Source: UBA5239 sp040394635
GTDB taxonomy: Bacteria > Verrucomicrobiota > Lentisphaeria > Victivallales > Victivallaceae
NCBI GenBank assembly: GCA_040394635.1
Contig: JBEBRW010000013.1
Location: 1-64,000, forward strand
Reading direction: 5' to 3'
Length of the DNA stretch: 64,000 bases
The position numbers and the translations under genes were made by a program. Below are positions 44,177-53,146 of this stretch, piece after piece (the stretch's first letter is position 1; the number at the start of each line of letters is the position of its first letter). A model generated the notes under the pieces. The model saw only the letters and a program-made list of their open reading frames with translations. It did no database searches and was not told where the DNA came from.

Positions 44177-45007
44177 ATGCGGGTTCAGAAGAAAAATTTC
44201 AAGGAATTCATGGTCAATAACCGTTGGCTGAAATATGTGCCGAATTCCTTAACACTGTGCAATTCCCTGTGCGGTTTCGCCGCGATCCTCTATACGATCC
44301 GCGCTTTTCACGGTTCCGAATACGATGCCCGGGCGTTGTTTGTCAGCGCCTGGATCATTCTTTTCGCCATGGTGTTCGATGCGCTGGACGGTTTTGCGGC
44401 GCGGATTTTCAATGCCGCCAGCATGCACGGCATGCAGATGGACTCGCTGGCGGACATGGTGACCTTCGGGGTGGCGCCGGCGGCGATCATCGCCGTCATG
44501 TCGCACTGGGTTCACGACTTCTCCAACACATTCGACATCTACGTTTATGCAATGAGCTGCATCTACATGGGTTGCGCCGCCTTGCGGCTGGCCACTTACA
44601 ACGTTCACGCGATCATGCAGAAAAAGAGCGGCGACGGTTTCTCCGGGCTGCCCTCGCCGGGCGGAGCCGCCGGGGTCTGCAGCGTGCTGCTGTTTTTCAA
44701 CAGCGCCGAACTGTATGACCGGTTTTCGCTGGAACTGGCCATTTACCTGCCGGTTTACGCCGCGCTGCTGGGCTTCCTGATGGTCAGCCATATCCCGTAT
44801 CTGCACGTCGGCAAATGGATTTTTTCCGCGCGGCGCAATGCCCGCAGTTTCATCATCCTGGTGATCCTGATCATTCTCATAGCGATTTTCCGGGTTTACG
44901 CGCTGACGATTATCATCAACATCTACATCTTTTCCGCTCCTGTCATTGCATTTATCAAGTGGCTCAGGCGCCCGAGAACAAAAGACATGCAGCCGGCGGC
45001 AAGTTAA
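44177..45007 (+). CDS. pssA: CDP-diacylglycerol-serine O-phosphatidyltransferase
   Basis: 276 residues, membrane enzyme of the CDP-alcohol phosphatidyltransferase family. The complete motif runs through DALDGFAARIFNAAS then GMQMDSLADM (DGxxAR-x8-GxxxDxxxD) near residues 74-98. PSPGGAAGVC near 158 is usual for PssA. Six to eight membrane spans. Directly after psd, giving the two-step PE pathway in one operon. Confidence 0.93.
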   Translation: MRVQKKNFKEFMVNNRWLKYVPNSLTLCNSLCGFAAILYTIRAFHGSEYDARALFVSAWIILFAMVFDALDGFAARIFNAASMHGMQMDSLADMVTFGVAPAAIIAVMSHWVHDFSNTFDIYVYAMSCIYMGCAALRLATYNVHAIMQKKSGDGFSGLPSPGGAAGVCSVLLFFNSAELYDRFSLELAIYLPVYAALLGFLMVSHIPYLHVGKWIFSARRNARSFIILVILIILIAIFRVYALTIIINIYIFSAPVIAFIKWLRRPRTKDMQPAAS

Positions 45008-45019
45008 CTGGAGGTTCCC

Positions 45020-45985
45020 ATGAAATATCTGATTACCGGGGGAGCGGGGTTCATTGGCGGTCACCTGACCGAATCGCTTCTGGCGGACGGGCACGAAGTC
45101 AAGGTGATCGACAATCTGTCGACCGGCTCGGCGGATAACCTGAAGGCGGTGACCGGCAACCCGGCGCTGCGCTTCGTCAAAGCCGATATTCTCGAATATT
45201 CCGGGCTCGACCGCGACATAGCCGACTCCGACGTCGTCATTCACCTGGCCGCCGCGGTCGGGGTGGAGCTGGTCGTGCACGACCCCGTCCACACCATCAT
45301 CACCAACGTTCACGGCACCGAGCGCGTGCTGGACAGCGCCGCCAAGTACCACAAGCGTACGCTGATCGCCTCCACCAGCGAAGTCTACGGCAAATCCAAG
45401 GAAGACGGGTTCAAGGAAACCGACGACCTGCTGATCGGCTCCTCGTATCATTCGCGCTGGTCCTATGCCTGCAGCAAACTGCTGGATGAATTTTACCTGA
45501 TGGCGCACCACCGGGCGACGGGATTTCCCGGCACGGTTGTCCGCTTTTTCAATATCGTGGGGCCGCGCCAGACGGGGCGCTACGGCATGGTGGTGCCACG
45601 CATGGTCACCGCCGCGCTGGAGGGCAGACCGCTGCCGGTTTATGGCGACGGCAATCAATCGCGCTGTTTCTGCCATGTTTTCGATGCGGTGAGGGCGGTC
45701 CGCGGACTGTCCGAGTGCGACGCCGCGATCGGCAAAGTGGTTAACATCGGCAGCCGCGACGTGATGACGATCAGGGGACTGGCCGAAACCATCATCGCGC
45801 GCCTCGGCAGCAAGTCCGGGATCGAGCTGATTCCCTACGACAAAGCCTATGAAAAAGGCTTCGAAGACATGCTTCGCCGCCGTCCCTGCACGGAGGTCAT
45901 CCAGGGCCTGATCGGCTGGCAGTCGACGCTGACACTGGAACAGATCATCGACGACGTGGCCAATGAGTTAAGAGTTAAGAGTTAA
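45020..45985 (+). CDS. NAD-dependent sugar-nucleotide epimerase/dehydratase
   Basis: 321-residue extended SDR. Rossmann GGAGFIGGH at residue 7, STSEVYGKSKED near 118 and catalytic YACSK near 152. RFFNIVGPRQTGRYGMVVPR is typical of UDP-glucose 4-epimerase/UDP-xylose synthase relatives. Substrate cannot be decided. The final codons and stop lie within three tandem copies of GAGTTAA, so the C-terminus is length-variable by slippage. SD GGAGG upstream. Confidence 0.82.
   Translation: MKYLITGGAGFIGGHLTESLLADGHEVKVIDNLSTGSADNLKAVTGNPALRFVKADILEYSGLDRDIADSDVVIHLAAAVGVELVVHDPVHTIITNVHGTERVLDSAAKYHKRTLIASTSEVYGKSKEDGFKETDDLLIGSSYHSRWSYACSKLLDEFYLMAHHRATGFPGTVVRFFNIVGPRQTGRYGMVVPRMVTAALEGRPLPVYGDGNQSRCFCHVFDAVRAVRGLSECDAAIGKVVNIGSRDVMTIRGLAETIIARLGSKSGIELIPYDKAYEKGFEDMLRRRPCTEVIQGLIGWQSTLTLEQIIDDVANELRVKS
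45965..45985 (+). repeat. three tandem 7-bp GAGTTAA units across a stop codon
   Basis: Perfect GAGTTAA x3. The third unit supplies the TAA of the epimerase gene. A 7-bp unit shifts the frame when copies are gained or lost. Confidence 0.8.
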
Positions 45986-46017
45986 GATGCATTTGTCCGG
46001 CTTGTCCGGCAAAAACC

Positions 46018-46854
46018 ATGAGTATGAGTGAGTCACCACAATTTTACGAAGCCATGATCGAGTGCCTGAAACACGAACAGGCCAAGTCGCCGCGCGCCAC
46101 GGTGCCGCCGGAAGTGCTCGAGCGCTTCTATAATGACGCCGCCGCTCCGGCTCCGGCTTCTCCGCCCCCTCAGCGAATGCAGCAGCAGCAACGGCCTCAA
46201 GCGCCCTCGCAGCCCCCGGCTTCCAGACCGGCGCTCGAGCCGATTCCGAAACCGGTTTTTCAACGGCACCAGGTCATTACGCCGTGCCCGGTCGATGAAT
46301 TGTCGCTGGATGAACTGCGGCTGATGTCGCTGACCTGCCGCAACTGCGGGCTGCACGAGCGCCGCACCAACGTCGTTTTCGGCGAGGGCAACCCGAATGC
46401 CGATCTGATGTTCATCGGCGAGGGCCCGGGGATGGATGAAGATGCCCAGGGACGCCCGTTCGTCGGCGCCGCCGGACAGCTCCTGACCAAGATGATCAAC
46501 GCCATGCAGTTCAACCGCGATGACGTTTATATCGCCAATGTCGTCAAATGCCGTCCGCCGAACAACCGCGTGCCGCTGCCGGACGAAGCCGGCGCCTGCA
46601 TGCCGTACCTGCGGCGTCAGATCGCATTGATTCAACCGAAAGTGATCGTACTGCTGGGCGCCACGCCGCTCCAGTACGTCCTGGGGCAGACCGGCATCAT
46701 GCGCCGCCGCGGCCAGTGGGGCGAATACAACGGCATCAAAGTCATGCCGACCTATCACCCGGCCTTCCTGCTGCGCCGTCCGGAAGCTAAACGCGACGTC
46801 TGGAACGATCTCCAGGAAGTCATGAAGCTCTTTGGCAAGGCTCACCGCCGCTGA
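46018..46854 (+). CDS. uracil-DNA glycosylase, family 4 (Fe-S)
   Basis: 278 residues. A low-complexity Pro/Gln linker (about 40-85) precedes the catalytic core. CRNCGLHERR gives the first Fe-S cysteines. GEGPGMDEDAQGRPFVGAAG is the uracil-binding and water-activating motif. VVKCRPPNNRVP and ACMPYL supply the remaining cysteines, and MPTYHPAFLLR is the C-terminal motif 3. Removes uracil from DNA. ATG 46024 is an alternative start; no clear SD. Confidence 0.9.
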   Translation: MSMSESPQFYEAMIECLKHEQAKSPRATVPPEVLERFYNDAAAPAPASPPPQRMQQQQRPQAPSQPPASRPALEPIPKPVFQRHQVITPCPVDELSLDELRLMSLTCRNCGLHERRTNVVFGEGNPNADLMFIGEGPGMDEDAQGRPFVGAAGQLLTKMINAMQFNRDDVYIANVVKCRPPNNRVPLPDEAGACMPYLRRQIALIQPKVIVLLGATPLQYVLGQTGIMRRRGQWGEYNGIKVMPTYHPAFLLRRPEAKRDVWNDLQEVMKLFGKAHRR

Positions 46855-46999
46855 CCAACCGGAAGACTACCCCGTATCTCCTCATTCTCCAAGCTGGTAG
46901 TAAATGACGAATAATGCCGTCATTTGAGCTTAAATTGCAATCCGTCACTTAGCCGTCACTTGATTTTGCGGGGAAATCCTTTTCAGAGAAATAAAAAAA

Positions 47000-47085
47000 G
47001 GTTCAGGGGTCTGTCCAAGTTTAGAGGAGTAATTATGAAGAGGAGAAATTGCGTATAGGAACTTGGACGTTCCGAACCCTGAACC
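47000..47085. mobile_element. inverted-repeat remnant (MITE or RAYT-type palindrome)
   Basis: GGTTCAGGG (47000-47008) and GTCCAAGTT (47013-47021) are mirrored by AACTTGGAC (47060-47068) and CCCTGAACC (47077-47085). Between the arms are GGAG and ATGAAGAGGAGAAATTGCG, which looks like the start of a gene cut to eight codons. No transposase follows. Fits a deleted element or a non-autonomous repeat. Confidence 0.5.
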
Positions 47086-47449
47086 AATACTAGTATACAT
47101 GATTTTGATGAAAAAAAAAGAGCAAAACTAAAAAAAGTGGAAAAAAAATCAAAAAAAGTTAATATTATATGTTCTTTGTAAGGATTTCCGAAATAAAGTA
47201 CAAAAAAATAATAGTATTGAATCGTAAAAAAATACGTATCTTATACATCCGCACTAAAGATGTGAAGCAGAAACCCTCGCCAAAGAATGCTGATTAAAAT
47301 GATATCTTATAAAAACATAAAGTATATTGAATAGTTCGTATAATCAGACAATATGGAGTTAATTTCTTTTATATAATAATATTTATGGGAGAAGTGGGCC
47401 ATATTTTTGATTTTAATAGCGGCGACTAGGGCTTTCAGCCATTATTAAT

Positions 47450-47485
47450 ATAGGACACATGGGACGTATAGGACATATAGGACGC
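47450..47485. repeat. 9-bp tandem repeat, four units
   Basis: Units ATAGGACAC, ATGGGACGT, ATAGGACAT, ATAGGACGC: consensus ATAGGACRT. Lies 180 bases upstream of the GntR-gene promoter. Confidence 0.75.
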
Positions 47486-47661
47486 GGCCAGTACTAATCA
47501 CTGGGTTACCGAATACTTAAGGGACTGCCTGTGGACAGGCAGCCGTTCTTCTCGGGCCGAATATCCTGCCGGCACAGGCGGCCCGGCAGAGCGCCGTATC
47601 CGCATTTGGCTTGCCGGTACATTCATCTGGAAATAAATTCCGAAATTTCATTTTGAGGTTC

Positions 47662-47690
47662 TTGACAAAACTTGAATTGTCTTGTATAAT
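47662..47690 (+). promoter_or_regulatory. perfect consensus sigma-70-type promoter with downstream direct repeats
   Basis: TTGACA (47662-47667), 17-base spacer, TATAAT (47685-47690). TATGAACAACC occurs twice, at 47696-47706 and 47728-47738, between the start site and the GntR ATG. AATTGT/ACAATT inverted halves (in 47675-47716) also flank it. A promoter this strong should need repression, so these repeats are candidate operators. Confidence 0.85.
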
Positions 47691-47739
47691 AAAAATATGA
47701 ACAACCGTGTACAATTAAAAAAACAACTATGAACAACCA

Positions 47740-48858
47740 ATGATTCAAGCAGTAACCAACCGGCCGTTGAAAGATTCTAAAGGGCGTGAGAGCCTGGAAG
47801 TGGATTTGCGGCGCATGATTCAGGGTAATGAGCTGGACTATGACCAGCCGATTACCACGGAAATGGAATTGGCCAAAGGATATGGCATCAGCCGCAATAC
47901 CGTCCGCAAGGCACTTCAGGCATTAACCAACGAGGGATTGCTTTATAAACGGCACGGGCTGGGAACATTTGTGGTGCCGCCCGCGGAGCGTTCATCCGAA
48001 CGCATCACCTTGAACAAAATACTGACCATCATCCCCAATTATAGCGGTGAAGTTGCGCAGCTGGGGTGGTATGACCGCAGCCTGGTTTCAGGAATTGCCG
48101 ATTTTTCCTTTCATCAGGGCGGACAACCGGAGTTGCGGGGATATGGCGACAGTGCGTCCCGATTGCTGGACCAGTTCCGCAACCTGAAATTTGACGGAAT
48201 CATCTGGGAGCGCCCGACACTGGAGTATTATCCGGTTATCGAAGAATTGCACCGTTTCGGTGTGCCCCAGGTAACGATCAGCCGGCAGTTGGAGGATGTG
48301 CCTTCATTGTTTTTCGACTATCAGGCGGGGACCCGGGAAGTTTTGCGTTTCCTGCGCGGGATCGGGCATCGCGAAATTGTGTTTATCGACCTTGACCATA
48401 CGGAACCGGTATTCACGGACCGCCGCCGGGTTTTCGCGGAAGAATTGCGGGCCGACGGCATCCGGAATCCCGAGGAATATGTTTATCCAATGAAGTTCAA
48501 AGGAATTACGAACGCGGATATGGACCGGGTTTTCCTGGAGCATCCCAAGCTGACGGCAATTTTCTTTTCGGTGGCGCTGGTGTCCGAAATTTGGGATTAT
48601 CTCCAGAAGCGCGGATGCCGGATTCCGCAGGATTTGTCGCTCCTCAGCCTGGAAGAAAGCGAGAAATCACAGAAAATCGGAGAGATCAGCTCCCTGTGCG
48701 AACCCCGGCGGGAAATCGGCTGGCGCGCCGCCCATCTGATCAAGTCGCAAAAAGCAAGCGGATGCACGTCGGCGGAACCGGAGTATTTTCCGGGCGAACT
48801 GATCATTCGGAAAAGTTGTCTTTCGCCGCAACATCTTTTGAAAGAACAATTATCATAA
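47740..48858 (+). CDS. GntR-family regulator with LacI-type sugar-sensing domain
   Basis: 372 residues. An N-terminal winged HTH of the GntR type spans about 15-80 (PITTEMELAKGYGISRNTVR, then LTNEGLLYKRHGLGTFV). A periplasmic-binding-protein-like effector domain runs from about 90 (KILTIIPNY, FDGIIWERP, HREIVFIDLD, DLSLLSLEES). This is the AraR/GntR-LacI hybrid form that senses sugars. ATG 47740 overlaps a mini-frame (ATGA); no good SD. It likely controls itself and the next two genes. Confidence 0.88.
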   Translation: MIQAVTNRPLKDSKGRESLEVDLRRMIQGNELDYDQPITTEMELAKGYGISRNTVRKALQALTNEGLLYKRHGLGTFVVPPAERSSERITLNKILTIIPNYSGEVAQLGWYDRSLVSGIADFSFHQGGQPELRGYGDSASRLLDQFRNLKFDGIIWERPTLEYYPVIEELHRFGVPQVTISRQLEDVPSLFFDYQAGTREVLRFLRGIGHREIVFIDLDHTEPVFTDRRRVFAEELRADGIRNPEEYVYPMKFKGITNADMDRVFLEHPKLTAIFFSVALVSEIWDYLQKRGCRIPQDLSLLSLEESEKSQKIGEISSLCEPRREIGWRAAHLIKSQKASGCTSAEPEYFPGELIIRKSCLSPQHLLKEQLS

Positions 48859-48890
48859 AAATCATATAACCGAATAGACTGGAGAAAAAT

Positions 48891-50789
48891 ATGTTAAGTC
48901 ATATAATTTGCAATAATGGAACTTCTAAATGTAAATGCATGAAATTTATATTCACTGTATTGCTTGCCGGTGTGAGCTTTATCAGGATATATGCCGCCGG
49001 AAATTTTGAAATCGATCCTCAAAACGCCGTGATTGAATTGCCGGCCGCCGCCAATGATTCAGTCAAGGTTGCTGCGGAGGAGCTGCAGGAGCACTTGAAA
49101 CTGATTACCGGCAAAACCATTCCGGTCAACCAAGGGAATCAGGCGGACGCTAACAAATATATTTTCAAGATCGGCATACGGTATCCCGGTGACAACCGGG
49201 AGCTTGCGCCGGAAGAAGCGAGGTGGCGGATAACCCCGGAATGCGCGTATTTTTACGGCGATGATTCAAAAAGCCGCAACGGAACACTGTTTTCAGTGTA
49301 CGAATTTCTCGAAAAGGTCCTTCAGGTCCGCTGGATCGAGCCCGGCGACATTGAGTATGCCGTGCAGGAGACGCTTTCCCTCGCGCCCGCCTCCGGGGAA
49401 TGGAGGCCTGAATTCCGCGGAAGGACCATCAGGGCGTCTTATGCCAAACAGCCTCCGCAAGTAAAAGACCTCAAATTAAAGGATTTCCAACTTTCCCAGG
49501 CCCGCTTTGACGAATTGATGCAGCAAGTCAAAAGATGGCGGCTGCGTATGCGGATGGGGTATCACGACCTACCTCTGTACGGGCATGCTTTTACCAATTG
49601 GTGGAAATTATACGGGCAGGACCATTCTGAATATTTCGCCTTGAACTCCTCCGGCAAAAGAGCTCCCGTAGATGCAAGCTGTGTGGAGGACCATCCCAGG
49701 ACGGAGGTGCTTAATATCAGCCGGATCAAATTATGCGTCAGCAACCCGGCGGTGCATCAGCAGATTGTCGACAACTGGCTGAGCAATAAAAGCAGTAACA
49801 ATTATTTGAACGTGTGCCTCAACGATTCGGCTCCGGACGGTTTCTGCCGCTGCGAGAACTGCCGTGCGCTGGATAACCCCGACCGGCCGACCGCCGGATG
49901 GTATTCGTACTACACGGACCGCTATGTATGGTTCGCCAATCAAGTGGCGCATGAAGCCGGGAAACACAATCCTTCCGCCCGGCCGGTGATGTATGCGTAC
50001 CGCGATACCGAATATCCGCCCTCCCGGTTCGAAGTGGACAAAAATGTCACGGTCGCCATTGTCCCGACCAACTTCGATTTGCCTGGCATCACCAGTTTGC
50101 TCAAAGGCTGGACCGAAAAAGGCGCCACGGAGATAATTTTCCGCCCGAATATGCATCATTATTACTTCGTCAGCACCATTCCGCTTGGATTCGAAAAACA
50201 TGTTTATGATCTCTTCCAGACGGCGCGGGCAAATAACTGCATCGTTTTTGACTTCGATGCACTGCTGAATACCTGGCTGGTCACCGGAATGGCCGATTAC
50301 GTCCTGGCCAAAGCCATGTATGAGCCGTCGAAACCATTTGAATATTGGGAGAAACAATACCTGGGAACATTCGGCCCCGCGGAAAACGATATCCGGCAAT
50401 ACTACACGTACTGGCGCACGGCGGTTTGGGACCAGAGAATTGCTCCCGATCATGCGGAGATTATCAAAAAGGGCCGATACGGCTTCTTTACCCGCGGGCT
50501 GATGTGGAACCTGGGGCAATACTACAGGGAATCGGACTTCGATCAGACGGATTCTTTTTTGAGCGATGCCCTGAAGCACAATCTCAGTGCCAGAGAAACG
50601 GCCCGGGTGGAGCGGCTTCAGATCGCCAACCGCCATGCAAGGCTGGTTTTCAATGTAGTAACCGCCACTCCGGCGGAAAAAAAGAAGCATTTGCCGGAAC
50701 TGCTGAATTTCCGCAAGCAGCACAAGGATATGGATAATGTATTGTGGCACAATGTCTTCGAATCGGAAAAGCCCTGGATACGCTGGTAA
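48891..50789 (+). CDS. DUF4838 exported glycoside-hydrolase-like protein
   Basis: 632 residues. ATG 48891 has GGAG 6 bases upstream; the signal peptide core starts at the inner MKFIFTVLLAGVSFIRIYAA. The N-terminal domain (VAAEELQEHLKLITGKTIPV) is the GH20/GH67-like accessory fold. The DUF4838 region has CRCENCRALDNPD near 318 and GWYSYYTDRYVWFANQVA. The family is frequent in polysaccharide-degrading gut bacteria; no activity is established here. It sits between the GntR regulator and a prepilin-like gene. Confidence 0.82.
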   Translation: MLSHIICNNGTSKCKCMKFIFTVLLAGVSFIRIYAAGNFEIDPQNAVIELPAAANDSVKVAAEELQEHLKLITGKTIPVNQGNQADANKYIFKIGIRYPGDNRELAPEEARWRITPECAYFYGDDSKSRNGTLFSVYEFLEKVLQVRWIEPGDIEYAVQETLSLAPASGEWRPEFRGRTIRASYAKQPPQVKDLKLKDFQLSQARFDELMQQVKRWRLRMRMGYHDLPLYGHAFTNWWKLYGQDHSEYFALNSSGKRAPVDASCVEDHPRTEVLNISRIKLCVSNPAVHQQIVDNWLSNKSSNNYLNVCLNDSAPDGFCRCENCRALDNPDRPTAGWYSYYTDRYVWFANQVAHEAGKHNPSARPVMYAYRDTEYPPSRFEVDKNVTVAIVPTNFDLPGITSLLKGWTEKGATEIIFRPNMHHYYFVSTIPLGFEKHVYDLFQTARANNCIVFDFDALLNTWLVTGMADYVLAKAMYEPSKPFEYWEKQYLGTFGPAENDIRQYYTYWRTAVWDQRIAPDHAEIIKKGRYGFFTRGLMWNLGQYYRESDFDQTDSFLSDALKHNLSARETARVERLQIANRHARLVFNVVTATPAEKKKHLPELLNFRKQHKDMDNVLWHNVFESEKPWIRW

Positions 50790-50817
50790 GCCTGAAAAAC
50801 CAAAAAAGAGGTGTAAT

Positions 50818-51555
50818 ATGCATGCATTCAGAAAAAATTTTACCCTTATTGAACTCCTCGTTGTGATCGCGATCATCGCCATTCTCGCCGCCATGCTGCT
50901 GCCGACTCTGAACAAAGCGCGCCAGCGGGCATGGCAGACAAGCTGCCTGAGCAATCAGAAACAGTCGATGCTGGGCTTGCAGTTCTATTCCGATGATTAC
51001 ACCGCTTTTCCGTTATATTATCAAGCCGCCGGAGATAAAGGTTGGTCCTATATCCTGGTGGACCAGGGATATTACAAAAGCGTGGACTGTCTCGCCTGCC
51101 CGGTGTTTCCGAAGGAGATTCAGCGGACACTGTCCGGCAAAACATATGGCTATCATGGAATCGGCCTGAATATCGTGCTTGCCAAGTACACCCATTGGAC
51201 CATCACAAAAACCGCGGAATTTAAGAAAATGGAAAGGCCGTCCGTCACCTACTGCCTGCTGGATTCCAAATTTGCGAGGGACCCCGGGGACCAGCGGGGC
51301 GGCTTTTATGTCATGCCTTACCTGCAGGGGCTGGCTTACGGATATACGGCGGACCCCAGGCACCTGGGGGGATTGAATATTGCTTACGCGGACGGGCACG
51401 CCGCCCTTTTCAAGGTGAAATACCCGATTCAATATACGACCGTCACGGCACAAAGCGTTTATGCGCCTTATCCGGAAGGCATCGACAATTCCGATGCCGC
51501 CGGGCAGGAAAATAAGCTGAGATGGTACGGCAACGCGGCGGGCAGATGGCTGTGA
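50818..51555 (+). CDS. prepilin-like protein (type II secretion pseudopilin N-terminus, DUF1559-like)
   Basis: About 245 residues from ATG 50818 (GAGG 7 bases upstream). The N-terminus MHAFRKNFTLIELLVVIAII has the class III signal, but with an F before T instead of the usual G at -1, then the hydrophobic helix and NKARQRAWQTSCLSNQKQ. The C-terminal part has the HLGGLNIAYADGHA motif of H-X9-DG-type proteins. Such proteins are hugely amplified in Lentisphaerae/Planctomycetes. Probably surface-exposed; role in glycan binding or secretion is inference. Confidence 0.85.
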   Translation: MHAFRKNFTLIELLVVIAIIAILAAMLLPTLNKARQRAWQTSCLSNQKQSMLGLQFYSDDYTAFPLYYQAAGDKGWSYILVDQGYYKSVDCLACPVFPKEIQRTLSGKTYGYHGIGLNIVLAKYTHWTITKTAEFKKMERPSVTYCLLDSKFARDPGDQRGGFYVMPYLQGLAYGYTADPRHLGGLNIAYADGHAALFKVKYPIQYTTVTAQSVYAPYPEGIDNSDAAGQENKLRWYGNAAGRWL

Positions 51556-51655
51556 TATAACCCGTTCCGGAACCGGGACCGATTTTATTGGAATCCGGGT
51601 TGAAAAATCGGGTTGGAAATGTCATATTACCTGTCTGTTAAACTGATGGGAAATT

Positions 51656-53146
51656 ATGACGGATCAAACCGATAAAACAATCTCGGCCGAGGCTCTGCTG
51701 GCTGCGCTCGAGACCGGCGACACGGATATTCTGCTGCAGAACCGCAATCGCAACCTGGGGGCAATGTTCGCCGCGCCGTCCGCGCTCGATTATATCCGGA
51801 TTCTCTACTGCATGCTGCGGTTCCGCCGCGACCACGAGCTGGAAGTGCTGAACGATGTCCTCTACGAAACGCTGAGTGCCGGGCACGAGCTGGACCTGCA
51901 GGACTTCAATCTGCTGATGAAGCAGCTCGAGGACTGGTTGTTGATCGAAAAGCGCCTCGAAAAGACCCGTCTGCGCTCCTACAAGGACGTCCGGCGCGAC
52001 CGTTTCCGCTATCATCTGACCGAGGAGACAATCGCGTTTCTGAACTATCTGGAGGACCGGCTGCGCAACGACCTGCTGCCGCACGACGACGACTCGATCA
52101 ATCTGCTGGAGTTCATCCTCGGCTCGCTGAAACAGGTCAACCGTGACCTGAAAAACCCGTCCGGCGGCACCGGCAGCATTTTCGCCATGTTCGACGTGCA
52201 GGAAAAAACCGCGCGGTTGAGCCAGAACCTGAACCGGATCACCGCCACGCTCGGCGATTTCCTGCTGCGGGCGTATTCGGCGGAGGATGCGCGGCAGATC
52301 GTTTCCGAGCTCGGCGTCTACTTCACTGCTTATTTGAAAACGCTGGAAACGCTGCGGATGAAGATCCTTAATGAGCTCGATAAACTGAACGAGCCTGATC
52401 GCCGTGCCGCGCTGCAGCAGGAGTTTGACGAATACTCGCTGCGCCAGCAGAAGCTCCCGCGGTTGATGCGCTCCGGCATGCCGCGCGAATCCATCACCGG
52501 GCAGATCGACAAACTGCTCGAGTATTACCGCCGCAACGGCCGGGTGGACCGCCTCTGCTCGGCGGTGAACGACAACGCCATGCGCGTGCTCGGCAAGCTG
52601 ACGGCCTTCCTGAAAGAACTCGAACGTCGCAGCAACCGTCTGGAATTTATCAATCTGCGCCTGCAGGAGCTGGCCGCTAAGCCGGAGAAGATCGACGGTT
52701 CCGCCTGGCTGTGGAACCTGCTGCGCAGCCCCGCCGCGCCGCTCGACCCGAACGACGCCGACGAGTACCAGAAGGCCGAACCGCCCGCGCCCCGCGCCTC
52801 GGCGTCCAGCCGCAAGGTACCGCCGCGCACGTTCAAGCGCACCCGGCCGCTTTCCGAGGAGCACGTGGAGACGCATGAGGAAATGCGCCTGCGGCTGCTC
52901 GGCGAATTCATCGAAAAATATTACCCGCAGGGCGGCAGCCTGGGCGGTGCCCATTTGCCGCAGATCGACGAGTTCCGTCAACTGATGTTCCTGCTCAAGC
53001 GCGGTATGCTCGGCCGGGGCGCCACGCTGGCGGCGCTCGGCTACTGCCTGGAGGCTGACGCGGAGAAGCAGATGACCGTGACCGGCGCGGCCGGCGAACT
53101 GGAAGGTCCCGAAATTACATTGAAGGAGATACCGCAACATGGATAA
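51656..53146 (+). CDS. jetA: Wadjet defence system protein JetA
   Basis: 496 residues, largely alpha-helical and charged, resembling the kleisin-like JetA (MukF/MksF-like) proteins. LEVLNDVLYETLSAGHELD, a winged-helix-like DRFRYHLTEETIAFLNYLED and the C-terminal QLMFLLKRGMLGRGATLAAL can be seen. It bridges the two heads of JetC. Overlaps jetB by 8 bases. Assignment rests on the four-gene order and shape more than on a single motif. Confidence 0.85.
   Translation: MTDQTDKTISAEALLAALETGDTDILLQNRNRNLGAMFAAPSALDYIRILYCMLRFRRDHELEVLNDVLYETLSAGHELDLQDFNLLMKQLEDWLLIEKRLEKTRLRSYKDVRRDRFRYHLTEETIAFLNYLEDRLRNDLLPHDDDSINLLEFILGSLKQVNRDLKNPSGGTGSIFAMFDVQEKTARLSQNLNRITATLGDFLLRAYSAEDARQIVSELGVYFTAYLKTLETLRMKILNELDKLNEPDRRAALQQEFDEYSLRQQKLPRLMRSGMPRESITGQIDKLLEYYRRNGRVDRLCSAVNDNAMRVLGKLTAFLKELERRSNRLEFINLRLQELAAKPEKIDGSAWLWNLLRSPAAPLDPNDADEYQKAEPPAPRASASSRKVPPRTFKRTRPLSEEHVETHEEMRLRLLGEFIEKYYPQGGSLGGAHLPQIDEFRQLMFLLKRGMLGRGATLAALGYCLEADAEKQMTVTGAAGELEGPEITLKEIPQHG

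Larger units (their letters stand above)
46855..47661. other. long AT-rich gene-free region
   Basis: About 800 bases, much of it A-rich. It contains a mobile-element-like inverted repeat (47000-47085), a 9-bp tandem array (47450-47485) and a perfect CTGCCTGT/ACAGGCAG hairpin (47524-47541). No gene is supported; a 65-codon minus frame at 47517-47714 looks fortuitous. Confidence 0.6.

Noticed and set aside
47517..47714. 65-codon minus-strand frame in the AT-rich gap
   Set aside because: It reads across the GntR promoter, lacks an SD and looks like no protein; probably fortuitous.
51638..53140. 500-codon minus frame opposite jetA
   Set aside because: Shadow frame; jetA is in a four-gene overlapping operon.
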